NCBI GenBank assembly: GCA_902362975.1
Contig: CABIYO010000002.1
Coordinates: 94,246-158,245 of the forward strand
Reading direction: 5' to 3'
DNA length: 64,000 bases
Source: Caryophanales bacterium
GTDB taxonomy: Bacteria > Bacillota > Bacilli > Exiguobacteriales > Exiguobacteriaceae
Shown here: in pieces, positions 17,583 to 26,755 of the stretch
Layout of the letters: every line of letters starts with the position of its first letter
Numbering within the stretch: the stretch's first letter is position 1
Program-made: the position numbers and the translations under genes
The notes under the pieces: generated by a model
Told to the model about the DNA's origin: nothing
The model's database searches: none
What the model saw: the letters and a program-made list of their open reading frames with translations, nothing else

Positions 17583-18152
17583 TTAGTCTAGCGTATGAAT
17601 GGCTTTATGACAGGTCGGACAAACCCAGATGCCACGTTCCTCTGTCAAGTGATACTCAATCAAGTGATAGGCCATTTTCCCAAACCGTTTAGCTAGGTCT
17701 ACATGACAGCTCGCACAAGTCGTCACATTCGACTTTGGTGCCAAGAGTTTTTCTCGAAACAAGTGCGCATCATATGACGCTTTTGTCCATCTAGACGACG
17801 GTACATGATAGCCGTCATTCCATTTTTTTCGAATCGATTCGTACGGTTCATCTACCTGATACATCCCTACATGCAATAACGGATGATGAAAATGTAGTTG
17901 CAACAGGTCGACTAAAGAATACAGTTGTACCCCTCCCTGTTTCTCTCCGATCCAATACGGATCGTCTGGTCGCCCAATCGTCTCTTCAAGTAACACCTCT
18001 GCTTCCGCCACGATGCCATGCCCGATCACTTCGATAAATGCTGTCGGTGTCGTCACAGACCCGTTTACATAAACTGGACTTTGTTCAAGAAAATAAGTCG
18101 GGAATGCGTTCCAGACATCATATCGTTTTGAATCGACTTGTAGGACGTTCAT
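17583..18152 (-). CDS. Uncharacterised protein with C-terminal HNH-like zinc motif
   Basis: I cannot name this 189-residue protein. Residues 1-140 show no known motif. The last 45 residues hold CASCH (146-150), HLIEYH (163-168) and CPTCHKAIH (178-186). That is two CxxC pairs with a His-rich middle, and the final block is typical of HNH nucleases. The usual LxVHH metal-finger core is not clear, so it may be only a zinc-ribbon. It lies 3 bases downstream of nfo, so it is probably co-transcribed with a DNA repair gene. Start at 18152 is an ATG lying just after the nfo stop. Confidence 0.7.
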   Translation of the reverse strand: MNVLQVDSKRYDVWNAFPTYFLEQSPVYVNGSVTTPTAFIEVIGHGIVAEAEVLLEETIGRPDDPYWIGEKQGGVQLYSLVDLLQLHFHHPLLHVGMYQVDEPYESIRKKWNDGYHVPSSRWTKASYDAHLFREKLLAPKSNVTTCASCHVDLAKRFGKMAYHLIEYHLTEERGIWVCPTCHKAIHTLD

Positions 18153-18155
18153 CGT

Positions 18156-19058
18156 TTATTGATGAGCGAGCATGAATCGTTCACGCCATTCAGCATCAAA
18201 TTGATTGAAACGGAACATTTCAATCTCTTGTTTATATGGAGCGACTTTTGTTTTTTCGCTAATCGGGATATATGGTGTTTCTAGAATTTTCGGTAGATGC
18301 GCAAATGCCTCGTGATGAATGATACGATCTAGCGTATCAAATCCAATCTCTCCGTAGCCAATGTTTTCATGACGGTCTTTTCTTGCGCCGCGCACGTTCT
18401 TCGAATCATTTACGTGAATGACTCCGAGACGGTCAAGTCCGACGATGCGATCGAATTGTTCAATGACGCCGTCTAAGTCACCGACTAAGTCATATCCTGC
18501 ATCATGTACGTGACACGTATCAAAGCAAACTGAGAGTCGATCATTGTGTGTCACGCCATCAATGATGGTCGCAAGCTCTTCAAACGTCTTTCCAAGTTCG
18601 CTCCCCTTTCCTGCCATCGTCTCCAGTGCAATCTTCACTTTTTCATCACCCGTCAACACTTCATTCAATCCTTCGATGATTCGAGCGAGACCAACTTCTT
18701 CTCCGGCTCCGACATGAGCGCCTGGGTGAAGAACAACGTGACGAGCTACTTGGAGTGCTTCTGCTCGTTTTAATTCCTGAGTCAAGAATGAAACAGCCAA
18801 TTCAAACGTCTCAGGTTTCGTCGTATTCCCGAGATTGATGATATATGGAGCGTGAACAACAATCTCTTCGATGTCATGTGCGGCCATATGTTTGAGTGCT
18901 GCCTCAATATTTAAATCTTCAATGGGTTTACGGCGTGTGTTTTGGGGCGCACCTGTATACACCATCATCGTATTCGCCCCGTAAGAGACGGCCTCTTCAC
19001 TCCCTGCTAACAACATCTTTTTACCTGATACCGACACGTGTGAACCTATTTTTAACAT
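18156..19058 (-). CDS. nfo: Endonuclease IV, AP endonuclease
   Basis: This zinc enzyme nicks DNA at abasic sites in base-excision repair. It has 300 residues as a TIM barrel. Family motifs are visible: GSHVS at the start, [38 protein letters not shown], and [26 protein letters not shown], which carry the three-zinc ligands. The ATG at 19058 is chosen because MLKIGSHVS is the family N-terminus and GAAGGG lies about 9 bases upstream; the frame extends further upstream without support. It matches B. subtilis yqfS next to cshB. Confidence 0.96.
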   Translation of the reverse strand: MLKIGSHVSVSGKKMLLAGSEEAVSYGANTMMVYTGAPQNTRRKPIEDLNIEAALKHMAAHDIEEIVVHAPYIINLGNTTKPETFELAVSFLTQELKRAEALQVARHVVLHPGAHVGAGEEVGLARIIEGLNEVLTGDEKVKIALETMAGKGSELGKTFEELATIIDGVTHNDRLSVCFDTCHVHDAGYDLVGDLDGVIEQFDRIVGLDRLGVIHVNDSKNVRGARKDRHENIGYGEIGFDTLDRIIHHEAFAHLPKILETPYIPISEKTKVAPYKQEIEMFRFNQFDAEWRERFMLAHQ

Positions 19059-19098
19059 CCTCATCTTCCCTTCATTTGCTTCTCTCTTTAGTTTACAC

Positions 19099-19131
19099 AA
19101 AAAGAAGAACCGACTCCAAGAAGTCGATTCT
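19099..19131 (-). terminator. Terminator of cshB
   Basis: The stem AGAATCGACT / AGTCGGTTCT (19122-19131 with 19106-19115, one G-U pair) is followed by TCTTTTT on the minus strand. Confidence 0.75.
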
Positions 19132-19140
19132 CTCAAAAAA

Positions 19141-20484
19141 TTAACGTTTGTTTTTCTTGCGTGCTGCACGACGATCTGAGCGTTGTTGTTGCATATGCTC
19201 ACGTGATGCCGTCTCTTTCAACTTATACTTGAATTTCTTCTTATAGCCAGGCTTCACTTTCTTCTTCGCCTTCTTGATTTCACCGGCCATGCGACTGTGT
19301 GCCGTATGCGAGACTTTCATCTTCCGCTCTGTTTGACGACGACGACGCGTCTTGATTGGTTGAATCGATCCATTGCGCAAATCGACGTGTGTAAATTCAA
19401 ACCCACGTTCTTCGAGACGGTTAATCGGTCCATTCTCATGGTCCTCATATAGTGTGTACGCCTCGCCTGATGCGCCCGCACGTCCCGTACGACCGACACG
19501 GTGCGTATAGAAATCAAGGTCTTTCGGAATCCCATGGTTGATGACGTGAGAGACTCCTGAAATATCGATTCCGCGTGCCGCCAAGTCAGTGGCAATCAAG
19601 TATTGGTATTTCGCGTCGTTAATATCTTTAATCGCTTGTTTGCGGCGACGTGCCTGCATATCTCCGTGCAATGTACCGACGTTTAGTCCAGCCTCGCGGA
19701 ACGATGTCTCTAACTCATCCGCTTCTTGCTTTGTGTTTGTGAAGACGAGACAAACGAACGGATTGATTGCTTTTGCAATCTCGACAGTCAATTCTTTACG
19801 GTCGCGGTGACGTACCGGAATCACGTGGTGCTTGATTTTTGGCGCGACGCGATGCTCTGGGCTCGCCTCAGCAAAGCGTGGGTCATGAAGGTATTTCTTC
19901 AAGAACGGTTCAAGATTCTCAGGAATCGTAGCTGAGAAGACCATCGTTTGTAGTTTTTCAGGAAGCGCCTGTGCGATGCGGTCGACCTCGGGCAAGAATC
20001 CCATATCGAGCATTTGATCGGCTTCATCGACGACAAAGTGTGTCACTTTGTGCGGGAATAACGCCTGTGCTTTCATGAGATCAAGGATTCGTCCCGGTGT
20101 CCCGATGATCAATTGTGGCGGATTTTTCATCTTATCGATTTGACGTTCGCGGTCTGTCCCTCCGACAATCAAACTCGATTTGATGTATTCTGGGTTTTTA
20201 ATAAGAATCGATTTCAATTCTTCATGAATCTGCCAAGCGAGTTCGCGTGTCGGGGCGACGACGATTGCTTGAACTGAAGCATCTTCTGGGTTGATCGCTT
20301 CAACGATCGGTAACAAGAACGCAAGTGTTTTACCCGTTCCTGTCTGTGATTTTCCAATAATATCTCGACCATTCAAGGCAGCCGGAATAATCCGGGCTTG
20401 TATATCGGTCGGTTTCGTAATGCGCTTTTCTGTTAACGCATCAACCATAAACGGTAGCAATTTGAACTGTTGGAAGCTGTTCAA
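19141..20484 (-). CDS. cshB: DEAD-box RNA helicase (CshB type)
   Basis: This ATP-dependent RNA helicase is linked to cold growth and ribosome or mRNA remodelling. In 447 residues the core motifs run in order: Q motif (TDIQARIIP), I SQTGTGKT, Ia [36 protein letters not shown]. After about residue 375 comes a Lys/Arg-rich RNA-binding tail. The start is the TTG at 20484, six bases after AGGAGGTG; a GTG at 20493 overlaps that site and is rejected. It has its own promoter and terminator. The place matches B. subtilis yqfR. Confidence 0.95.
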   Translation of the reverse strand: MNSFQQFKLLPFMVDALTEKRITKPTDIQARIIPAALNGRDIIGKSQTGTGKTLAFLLPIVEAINPEDASVQAIVVAPTRELAWQIHEELKSILIKNPEYIKSSLIVGGTDRERQIDKMKNPPQLIIGTPGRILDLMKAQALFPHKVTHFVVDEADQMLDMGFLPEVDRIAQALPEKLQTMVFSATIPENLEPFLKKYLHDPRFAEASPEHRVAPKIKHHVIPVRHRDRKELTVEIAKAINPFVCLVFTNTKQEADELETSFREAGLNVGTLHGDMQARRRKQAIKDINDAKYQYLIATDLAARGIDISGVSHVINHGIPKDLDFYTHRVGRTGRAGASGEAYTLYEDHENGPINRLEERGFEFTHVDLRNGSIQPIKTRRRRQTERKMKVSHTAHSRMAGEIKKAKKKVKPGYKKKFKYKLKETASREHMQQQRSDRRAARKKNKR

Positions 20485-20517
20485 TCGATACACCTCCTGT
20501 TTCTTTCCACTTTTCCT

Positions 20518-20545
20518 AGCATAGCGGAATCAAATGATTTGTCAA
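20518..20545 (-). promoter_or_regulatory. Sigma-A promoter of cshB
   Basis: A perfect TTGACA (20540-20545), a 16-base spacer and TATGCT (20518-20523) lie immediately downstream of the binding-protein gene. Confidence 0.7.
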
Positions 20546-21484
20546 TCAATCTTTTGCCACACCTTCATATAAATAACTCGATGAATAATAGTGTTTGGCA
20601 ATTTTCTTTCCATTTAAATGTTGTTCGAGTGCTTTGATGCCAACTTCCATCATCTCGTTCGGTGACTGCACGACAGTGGCATTGACCTTCCCGGTTTGAA
20701 TGAGCGGATAGATATCTGAACTCCCGTCGACCGATACGATCGTCTTGTCCGTCAAACCGTGACTTTCTAAAGCCCGGACGACACCGAACGTATTATCATC
20801 GTTATGTGAAAAGACTGCATCAAACGGAATCTCTTCTTCTAACCAACGTGACATCTCGATTTCGGCTTGGAATGTATCATAGTTCCCGGTGATGGATGCG
20901 ATGATTTGAAAATCGTCACGATGTTGCTTTTCGTACTCTCGAATGCCGAGACTCCGGTCTATCGTGGAACGAACTTTTGGGGTTCCCTTCACTTCGACCA
21001 CGCGAATCGGGCGATTGAGCTCATTATACTTGGCAGCAATTTGTTCAGCCGCCATCCGACCGATGTCGACATTGTCGGATACGACAGATGTGAGCACACT
21101 CGGATGATCAATCATACGGTCAATCGCAATAATCGGGATGTTTTTTCGTTTTGCACGTTCTAATGAAGGTTGAATGAACGTGTCATCGAGAGTCGTCAAA
21201 AAGATGGCCTCGACACCACGGTCAATCAACGAATCTAGTTTTTCTTTTTCAAGGACACGCGAATCTTCACTCGTGGTCGGAATCGGGATGAACCCTTTTT
21301 GGTTTGCTGTATGCACGAACGCGTCCAATAGCTTATTCGCATGCTCATGTTTATCACTGACAAACACGAATCCGATTTCTTTTTCATTCGTCTTTTGCTC
21401 TGGGAGTTGAATCGAAGTGATGAGAAGAATCGTCATGGCCCACAGGATCGGTAACCAAAGCCAATAATATTTTAGTCCTTTCAT
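20546..21484 (-). CDS. Membrane-tethered periplasmic-binding-like protein (sugar type)
   Basis: This 312-residue protein has an N-terminal membrane helix (about 7-26) without a lipobox Cys. An RbsB/LacI-like type 1 binding fold follows: IGFVFVSDKHEHANKLLDAF, AIFLTT, IPIIAIDRMI, SVVSDNVDIGRMAAEQIA, FDAVFSHNDDNTFGVVRAL and TIVSVDGSSD. These are the usual hinge and sugar-contact segments. It overlaps the histidine kinase gene by 4 bases (ATGA), so the two are translated together. It likely presents a ligand to the kinase, as in ChvE- or YtfQ-like sensing. No permease or ATPase is nearby, so a transport role is unlikely. Confidence 0.85.
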   Translation of the reverse strand: MKGLKYYWLWLPILWAMTILLITSIQLPEQKTNEKEIGFVFVSDKHEHANKLLDAFVHTANQKGFIPIPTTSEDSRVLEKEKLDSLIDRGVEAIFLTTLDDTFIQPSLERAKRKNIPIIAIDRMIDHPSVLTSVVSDNVDIGRMAAEQIAAKYNELNRPIRVVEVKGTPKVRSTIDRSLGIREYEKQHRDDFQIIASITGNYDTFQAEIEMSRWLEEEIPFDAVFSHNDDNTFGVVRALESHGLTDKTIVSVDGSSDIYPLIQTGKVNATVVQSPNEMMEVGIKALEQHLNGKKIAKHYYSSSYLYEGVAKD

Positions 21485-23244
21485 GACGGTTGTCTCCTTG
21501 GGATTTTGATTAAAATCGCGGTCCCTTTGTTCATCACACTATCGATCTCCATCGTACCATTAACGCTCTTCAAGTACTCTTGAATCATATAGATTCCTAG
21601 ACCGTTTCCACTTTCCTTCGTCGTATTGAAGGCGGAACCGACTGTCTTGAGTTGTTCCTCACTCATGCCAATTCCGTTATCTTCAATCAAAAAGCGATAT
21701 TCCTGCTCCGTAAAGAGTACCGTCACGACGACACTCCCGTCAGCGCCTTTTGATTCGACGGCATCGACCGCATTTTTGAAGAGGTTGTAGATGATTTGAA
21801 CGAGCATATCAAAGGATGCATAAAATGGAGGCATGTCGTTCGGTACAAGTAATTCCCATTTCGTCGGTCGTTTATAACATTCCGCATCCATTAAAAATTC
21901 AAGTCGTTTCGCAAAGTCTAACATGTTGATCCAACCTTCGTTTTTACCAGCCTGATCGGGTTTGGCGAGCGTCAGCATCGTTGAAATCAAATCATTCGCC
22001 CGCTCCAGTTCTTTGATGGCGACATCCACCATTTCTGAACTACCTTGACCTTCGCGCACCATCTGCAACGTGATCTGGACGGGAGTCAGAGGATTTCGAA
22101 TTTCATGGGCAATCCCCGCGGCCAATTGACCGAGTGAAGCTAATTTTTCTTGATGCAAAATCAACTGTTGCTGACTCAACTGTTCACGTCGTGACGTTTC
22201 CATCCGTTGTGCATAATCGTTATACGTATCGAGTAGCGTCTCCACTTCTTTTGAACCCGTTCGTTCCAATGAAATCGTTCCGAGCGATTGTTGTTGTTTA
22301 ATCTGGTTGACCAGCTCGACAAGCGGATTCGTCAACGTCCGGGAGAGCAACAATCCGACAAGAATGCTCAGGAAGAACGTGACGAGCGCAATCATCAAAT
22401 ATTGCCAACGCGTGTCGTAAACCGTTTCATAGACGGAGTCATTTTGATGTTTTGCAAGCATACTCCATCCACTGACTCGTGCATCCGGTTCAAACATCAT
22501 CGTATCTTCATCCGTACTCAAAATTGTCCGTTCGCTTCGCTCTAACGCTTTGTCGATGACTTCACGCGATATCCGACGCTCTGCATCTGTGACCAAGTTG
22601 AACGAAGTCGTCAACACTTCGCCTTGCTCATCTAACAAGTATAGAATCATGTCATCATTCGCAGATTCCAACGAACGACGATACAAGTCAGAGTTCAAGA
22701 CACTTATGCTCCCCCCAAAAATACCGATTGGTCGATTTTCTTCGATGACCGGAACGTATAGGAAAGTCCCGATGTCCCCACTGATCATCACAGGGTCACT
22801 CATATATAGTTCTTTTCCACTTGCAGTCAATACTTCCTTGAATTTCGGATCCTGTTTCAGGACAGAAGAGGCGACTTGTCGCTCCGAGTACCATTTAAAA
22901 GAGTCTTGATTGACATCATAATAAAAGATGGACGTAAAACTCGTGCGTTGGTTCAAATATCCTGTTTGGATCCGTTCTTCAATCCATGGCTCATTTCCAA
23001 CGTAAGCGCCTAGGTAAACTAAATCCTCATACAATTTCCCAAGTCGGGACTCCACATTCTCAATACTGTCATCGATGGCGTACTCAAATTGTTCTTTCGC
23101 CAATTCTTCTGCTCGAGACACCGTGACGCGGTCAGCAGAGAAGGCAAGTGATGAAATGACAAGTGCTAAAATAATGATAATGATGAACGTAATTTGGAAA
23201 AAGTACGATTTTCTTAGTTCACGCAATGGTTTCATGCGATTCAC
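21481..23244 (-). CDS. Sensor histidine kinase
   Basis: This is a membrane two-component sensor of 587 residues. Membrane helices lie at about 17-37 and 283-301 and enclose a dCache-like extracellular domain. A HAMP-like linker (301-355) comes next, then HisKA with the phosphorylated His380 in AAGIAHEIRNPL. The ATPase domain follows, with NLFKNAVDA (N box), EDNGIGM (G1) and NGLGIYM (G2). The GTG start at 23244 follows GAGGAGGG by 5 bases. It forms an operon with the binding-protein gene, but no response-regulator gene lies beside it. The ligand is unknown. Confidence 0.93.
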   Translation of the reverse strand: MNRMKPLRELRKSYFFQITFIIIIILALVISSLAFSADRVTVSRAEELAKEQFEYAIDDSIENVESRLGKLYEDLVYLGAYVGNEPWIEERIQTGYLNQRTSFTSIFYYDVNQDSFKWYSERQVASSVLKQDPKFKEVLTASGKELYMSDPVMISGDIGTFLYVPVIEENRPIGIFGGSISVLNSDLYRRSLESANDDMILYLLDEQGEVLTTSFNLVTDAERRISREVIDKALERSERTILSTDEDTMMFEPDARVSGWSMLAKHQNDSVYETVYDTRWQYLMIALVTFFLSILVGLLLSRTLTNPLVELVNQIKQQQSLGTISLERTGSKEVETLLDTYNDYAQRMETSRREQLSQQQLILHQEKLASLGQLAAGIAHEIRNPLTPVQITLQMVREGQGSSEMVDVAIKELERANDLISTMLTLAKPDQAGKNEGWINMLDFAKRLEFLMDAECYKRPTKWELLVPNDMPPFYASFDMLVQIIYNLFKNAVDAVESKGADGSVVVTVLFTEQEYRFLIEDNGIGMSEEQLKTVGSAFNTTKESGNGLGIYMIQEYLKSVNGTMEIDSVMNKGTAILIKIPRRQPS

Positions 23245-23269
23245 GGAGTCCCTCCTCTCTAACCTAAAA

Positions 23270-23278
23270 ATTATAGCA
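23270..23278 (-). promoter_or_regulatory. Extended -10 promoter of the kinase operon
   Basis: TGCTATAAT on the minus strand combines an extended -10 TG with a perfect TATAAT, 25 bases upstream of the GTG start. No strong -35 is present. Confidence 0.55.
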
Positions 23279-23364
23279 TGAATACACGCAAATCTTTTCG
23301 TATTTTCGAAACAATGTTAGACTAATACGTATGAAAGCACTTCGAAAGGAGCCTTCGTCTTCAT

Positions 23365-24318
23365 ATGAAAGTTAAAAAAATTAGCCCACGCGGATATTGT
23401 TATGGTGTCGTCGATGCCATGAAGCTCGCAAATGAGGCCATCGCAAATCCAGATTTGCCACGCCCGATTCATATACTTGGAATGATTGTCCATAACCGTC
23501 ACGTCACGCAGGCGTTTGAGGATCTCGGTGTCAAAACCGTTGATGCTGAAGACCGCATGCAAGCACTCGAAACCATCGATCGAGGAACGGTCGTCTTCAC
23601 GGCGCACGGCATTTCACCACTCGTCCGGAAACGTGCCATCGAGAAAGGATTGACGATTGTAGATGCCTCTTGTCCTGACGTCTTGGTCACACACGATCTG
23701 ATTCGTGAGAAAACGGCAGAAGGATATGATGTCATCTATATCGGAAAACACGGGCATCCGGAACCGGAGGGTGCAATTGGTGTTGCACCAGACCATGTTC
23801 ATTTGATTCAATATGAACATGAAATCGATCAGTTGCCGAGTCATTTGTTCGAACGAAAAATTTTGGTGACGAACCAGACGACGATGAGTCAATGGGACGT
23901 TTCCGCATTGATTGAAACGATTCAAGCCCGTTACCCTCACGTGGAAGTGCATAATGAAATCTGTAACGCGACGCAAGTTCGTCAAGAAGCCGTTGCTGAA
24001 CAAGCGGGAGACTGCGAATTGCTGATTGTCGTCGGAGATCCTAAATCTAACAACTCCAATCGTTTAGCACAAGTTTCAAAAGAGATTGCCGGAACGAATG
24101 CATATCGAATCAGTGACTTGAGTGAACTTGACTTGAATTGGCTCGAGGGAGTCGAGACCGTCGCTGTGACGTCGGGCGCCTCTACTCCTACACCGATTAC
24201 GAAAAAAGTCATCGACTTTTTGTCGCAGTATGACCCAGACGATTTAAGCACGCACGATAAAACGCCATTTCTTGAACTTCGGAGCATCTTACCGAAAGTG
24301 AAAGCTTTGCGTAAGTGA
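23365..24318 (+). CDS. ispH: 4-hydroxy-3-methylbut-2-enyl diphosphate reductase (IspH)
   Basis: This is the last enzyme of the MEP pathway, reducing HMBPP to IPP and DMAPP with a 4Fe-4S cluster. Its 317 residues carry the three cluster Cys: Cys12 (GYCYGV), Cys103 (ASCPDV) and Cys200 (NEICNAT). The substrate residues in TAHG and [11 protein letters not shown] are also present. The ATG at 23365 is preceded by AAAGGAG at an unusually long spacing of about 13 bases. No closer start exists, so translation may be modest. It has its own terminator. Confidence 0.96.
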   Translation: MKVKKISPRGYCYGVVDAMKLANEAIANPDLPRPIHILGMIVHNRHVTQAFEDLGVKTVDAEDRMQALETIDRGTVVFTAHGISPLVRKRAIEKGLTIVDASCPDVLVTHDLIREKTAEGYDVIYIGKHGHPEPEGAIGVAPDHVHLIQYEHEIDQLPSHLFERKILVTNQTTMSQWDVSALIETIQARYPHVEVHNEICNATQVRQEAVAEQAGDCELLIVVGDPKSNNSNRLAQVSKEIAGTNAYRISDLSELDLNWLEGVETVAVTSGASTPTPITKKVIDFLSQYDPDDLSTHDKTPFLELRSILPKVKALRK

Positions 24319-24321
24319 AGG

Positions 24322-24355
24322 AATCCCCCATTCTCTCAGAGGATGGGGGATTTTT
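24322..24355 (+). terminator. Intrinsic terminator of ispH
   Basis: The arms AATCCCCCAT and ATGGGGGATT are followed by TTT on the plus strand, right after the ispH stop codon. Confidence 0.85.
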
Positions 24356-24360
24356 AGGAT

Positions 24361-25473
24361 TTACTTGAATTGAAACGGGTTCGTGTTCGCAACAGATTGA
24401 ATCAAGTCGACATTAATTTTGGCTTTTTCAAACTTTTTGCTGAGCACGTCGATCACACCTTGTTTCATGATACTCTCGACATGATGCCCCGGATCCACGA
24501 CCGCAAGCCCAAGTGCCATCGCATCATGAGCCACGTGGAAATATAAATCACCCGTCACATATGCATCTGCACCTTTGAAATGCGCAGCAGACACATATTT
24601 ATTCCCGTCTCCACCTAAAACGGCAACTTTTTCAATCGAACGTCTCGGGTCTCCGACGACTCGCACGCCCTCAACCCCAAAACTTGTTTTCACGTGTTCG
24701 GCAAACTGTTCAAGTGTCATGGCCTGTTCAAGCCGACCGATTCGCCCTAGCCCAAATACATGACCGTCGATTTCATCGCGCATGAGGTCATACGCCACTT
24801 CCTCATATGGATGGGCGTCTTTCATTGCTTTTAGTACACGCTTCTTCTGACTCTCCCGAACGACCGTTTCGATTTTCACTTCGTCCACTTGTTCCGTTTC
24901 ATGCGGACGACCGATGAAAGGGTCAGTCCCTTCGAGCGGAGTGAATTGTCCCGTTCCGGAAACACGGAACTGACAGTCTGCATAGTCACCGATATGTCCT
25001 GCACCCGCTTTTCCTAGAGCCCGGGATACGTCTTGCGCATGCGTGGATGGAACGAATACAGATAGTTTATAGACCGGCTCCTCATAGGTCGGGACGAGTA
25101 CTTTCGTATCGCGGAGACCGATTGCCTCACTCATCCAATCGTTCACACCACCGCTACATACGTCTAAATTTGTATGGGCGACATAGACCGCGATATCGTG
25201 CTGAATACATTTCATCGTAATCTTCCCAGCCGTGGAACGGTCATTGACTTGAGCTAACGGACTAAAGATGGGTGGATGATGCGCGATAATCAAATCAATT
25301 TGTTTCTCAATCGCTTCATCCACAACCGATTCAAGTACATCAAGCGTGACCATGACCCGTTTGACTTCTTTGTTGAGCGACCCAATCTGCAAGCCGATTT
25401 TATCCCCTTCGATCGCCAAATGTTTCGGTGCGAATTCCTCAAACAATTGAATCACTTGATTGCCGTTTGCCAT
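24361..25473 (-). CDS. yqfO: NIF3/DUF34 family metal-binding protein (YqfO type)
   Basis: This 370-residue protein has two NIF3 halves around a central PII/CutA1-like insert (about 125-230), the arrangement of B. subtilis YqfO. Metal ligands are visible in IIAHHPPIF, YVAHTNLD and the C-terminal DPGHHVESI. The biochemical role is not settled; names such as GTP cyclohydrolase I type 2 homolog are from weak evidence. Its start overlaps the trmK stop by one base (TAATG), so the two are coupled. In many Bacillales it always follows trmK. Confidence 0.9.
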   Translation of the reverse strand: MANGNQVIQLFEEFAPKHLAIEGDKIGLQIGSLNKEVKRVMVTLDVLESVVDEAIEKQIDLIIAHHPPIFSPLAQVNDRSTAGKITMKCIQHDIAVYVAHTNLDVCSGGVNDWMSEAIGLRDTKVLVPTYEEPVYKLSVFVPSTHAQDVSRALGKAGAGHIGDYADCQFRVSGTGQFTPLEGTDPFIGRPHETEQVDEVKIETVVRESQKKRVLKAMKDAHPYEEVAYDLMRDEIDGHVFGLGRIGRLEQAMTLEQFAEHVKTSFGVEGVRVVGDPRRSIEKVAVLGGDGNKYVSAAHFKGADAYVTGDLYFHVAHDAMALGLAVVDPGHHVESIMKQGVIDVLSKKFEKAKINVDLIQSVANTNPFQFK

Positions 25474-26189
25474 TACTGACTCACCTCTCTCATCTTGTCA
25501 CGCATCCGTTTGAACTCCACTTGTTTTTGAATCAAGGCTTCCGATTGAATGCCAGCTGCCATCTGTCCAAGCACATAATCGAGCTTATCAGCTTCACGAC
25601 TCCACTTAAGTTTAAATGGTTCTGGTCGCTCTTGAACGAGATATGGACCGAATAACAACTGCCACATGCGCTCGTCCGACTCGTCACTATAGATGGACTC
25701 AGTTCCTTTTTCTCCGACAAGGATTTCGTAAACCTTATCATTTTCTTCCACAATTGCCTCTTCGACAAGGACATATTCATGTTCAAGCAGCCAGCTTCGT
25801 ACGTGTTGCCCATCAACGTTCGGTTGAAGGACGAGCCGTTCGACCGCACCGAGCTTATCTTGACCCGCTTCGAGAATGGAGCGAATCAAACTACCGCCCA
25901 TCCCGCAAATCGAGATACACGTCACTTCATTGGGCTGTAAGACAGCAAGACCATCACCAAGGCGTACATCAATGGCATCACCTGCCCCAATCAAATCGAC
26001 TTGTGCTCTCGCAGCTTCCATCGGCCCAACGTTCACTTCCCCCGCGATTCCTTTTGAAATGATTCCTTGCTGAAAGGCATAGCATGGGACATACGCATGA
26101 TCCGAACCAATATCGGCGAGCACACTTCCTTTTGGGATATAATCGACAACCTGCTTCAATCGTCGGTCTAACGTAACACGTTCTTGCAT
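25473..26189 (-). CDS. trmK: tRNA (adenine-22-N1)-methyltransferase
   Basis: This SAM-dependent enzyme makes m1A22 in tRNA. Of 238 residues, the N-terminal Rossmann part carries LADIGSDHAYVPCYA (motif I) and SICGMGGSLI. The C-terminal half is a helical coiled-coil used for tRNA contact. The ATG at 26189 has AAAGGAG 8 bases upstream. A weak promoter (TTGTCG, 17 bases, TACGCT) is visible near 26221-26249. It is the first gene of the trmK-yqfO pair and matches B. subtilis yqfN. Confidence 0.94.
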   Translation of the reverse strand: MQERVTLDRRLKQVVDYIPKGSVLADIGSDHAYVPCYAFQQGIISKGIAGEVNVGPMEAARAQVDLIGAGDAIDVRLGDGLAVLQPNEVTCISICGMGGSLIRSILEAGQDKLGAVERLVLQPNVDGQHVRSWLLEHEYVLVEEAIVEENDKVYEILVGEKGTESIYSDESDERMWQLLFGPYLVQERPEPFKLKWSREADKLDYVLGQMAAGIQSEALIQKQVEFKRMRDKMREVSQ

Positions 26190-26248
26190 ACAGACAACTC
26201 CTTTGTTCTACTTCTTCCCTAGCGTATCGAATTCTCTACAGTTCGACA

Positions 26249-26279
26249 ACAAAAAACGCACCCCATCACGGAGTGCGTC
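26249..26279 (-). terminator. Terminator of cccA
   Basis: The stem ACGCACTCC / GGGGTGCGT (one G-U pair) is followed by six T on the minus strand. Confidence 0.85.
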
Positions 26280-26284
26280 ACATC

Positions 26285-26623
26285 TTATTGTTCAATCAAC
26301 CAGTTCGCAAGCACTTCTGCTTCTTCAGCTGATGCAAGACCTGCTGGCATCGCACCTTGACCGTTAACGATGATGTTTGCGATTTCTTCTGGTGAAAGAC
26401 GATCGCCGACACCTGTAAGTGCTGGACCGACGCCACCTTCAAGGTTTCCGCCGTGGCAACCTGTGCAACCCTTCGCAGCATACAACTCTTCCGGGTTCAT
26501 TTCAGTGACAGCTGGACCTTCAGCCGCTTGTTGCGCCTGATTCACCCCAAAATACGATAATGATACCATGGCAATAATTGCGACGATTGCGATTGCCGCA
26601 AACGGTAACAATGGATTACGCAT
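26285..26623 (-). CDS. cccA: Membrane-anchored cytochrome c (c-550 type)
   Basis: This small electron carrier is held on the outer face of the membrane. Of 112 residues, about 7-25 form an uncleaved membrane anchor. The c-type heme site is CTGCH (53-57), and the sixth ligand is probably the Met in GAMPAG near residue 91. The ATG at 26623 follows GAGGGGG. It sits between sigA and trmK as in B. subtilis and has its own terminator. It likely carries electrons to a cytochrome c oxidase. Confidence 0.94.
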   Translation of the reverse strand: MRNPLLPFAAIAIVAIIAMVSLSYFGVNQAQQAAEGPAVTEMNPEELYAAKGCTGCHGGNLEGGVGPALTGVGDRLSPEEIANIIVNGQGAMPAGLASAEEAEVLANWLIEQ

Positions 26624-26679
26624 TGTAGTTCCCCCTCATGTTCATTCCAAATTTCTATCCAACACTATTTTACTCAAAA

Positions 26680-26720
26680 AATAATAAAGAAGGAAGGAAA
26701 ATCACTCATTTTCCTTCCTT
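26680..26720 (-). terminator. Terminator of the dnaG-sigA operon
   Basis: Perfect 13-bp arms (26690-26702 with 26708-26720) around a 5-base loop are followed by TCTTTATTATTTT on the minus strand. Confidence 0.85.
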
Positions 26721-26755
26721 TCTCCTAAAACTTCACACTTTATTCAAATATGAAA

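Noticed and set aside
24322..24355. The ispH terminator as bidirectional
   Set aside because: On the minus strand the hairpin is followed by CCTTCAC, not a T-run.
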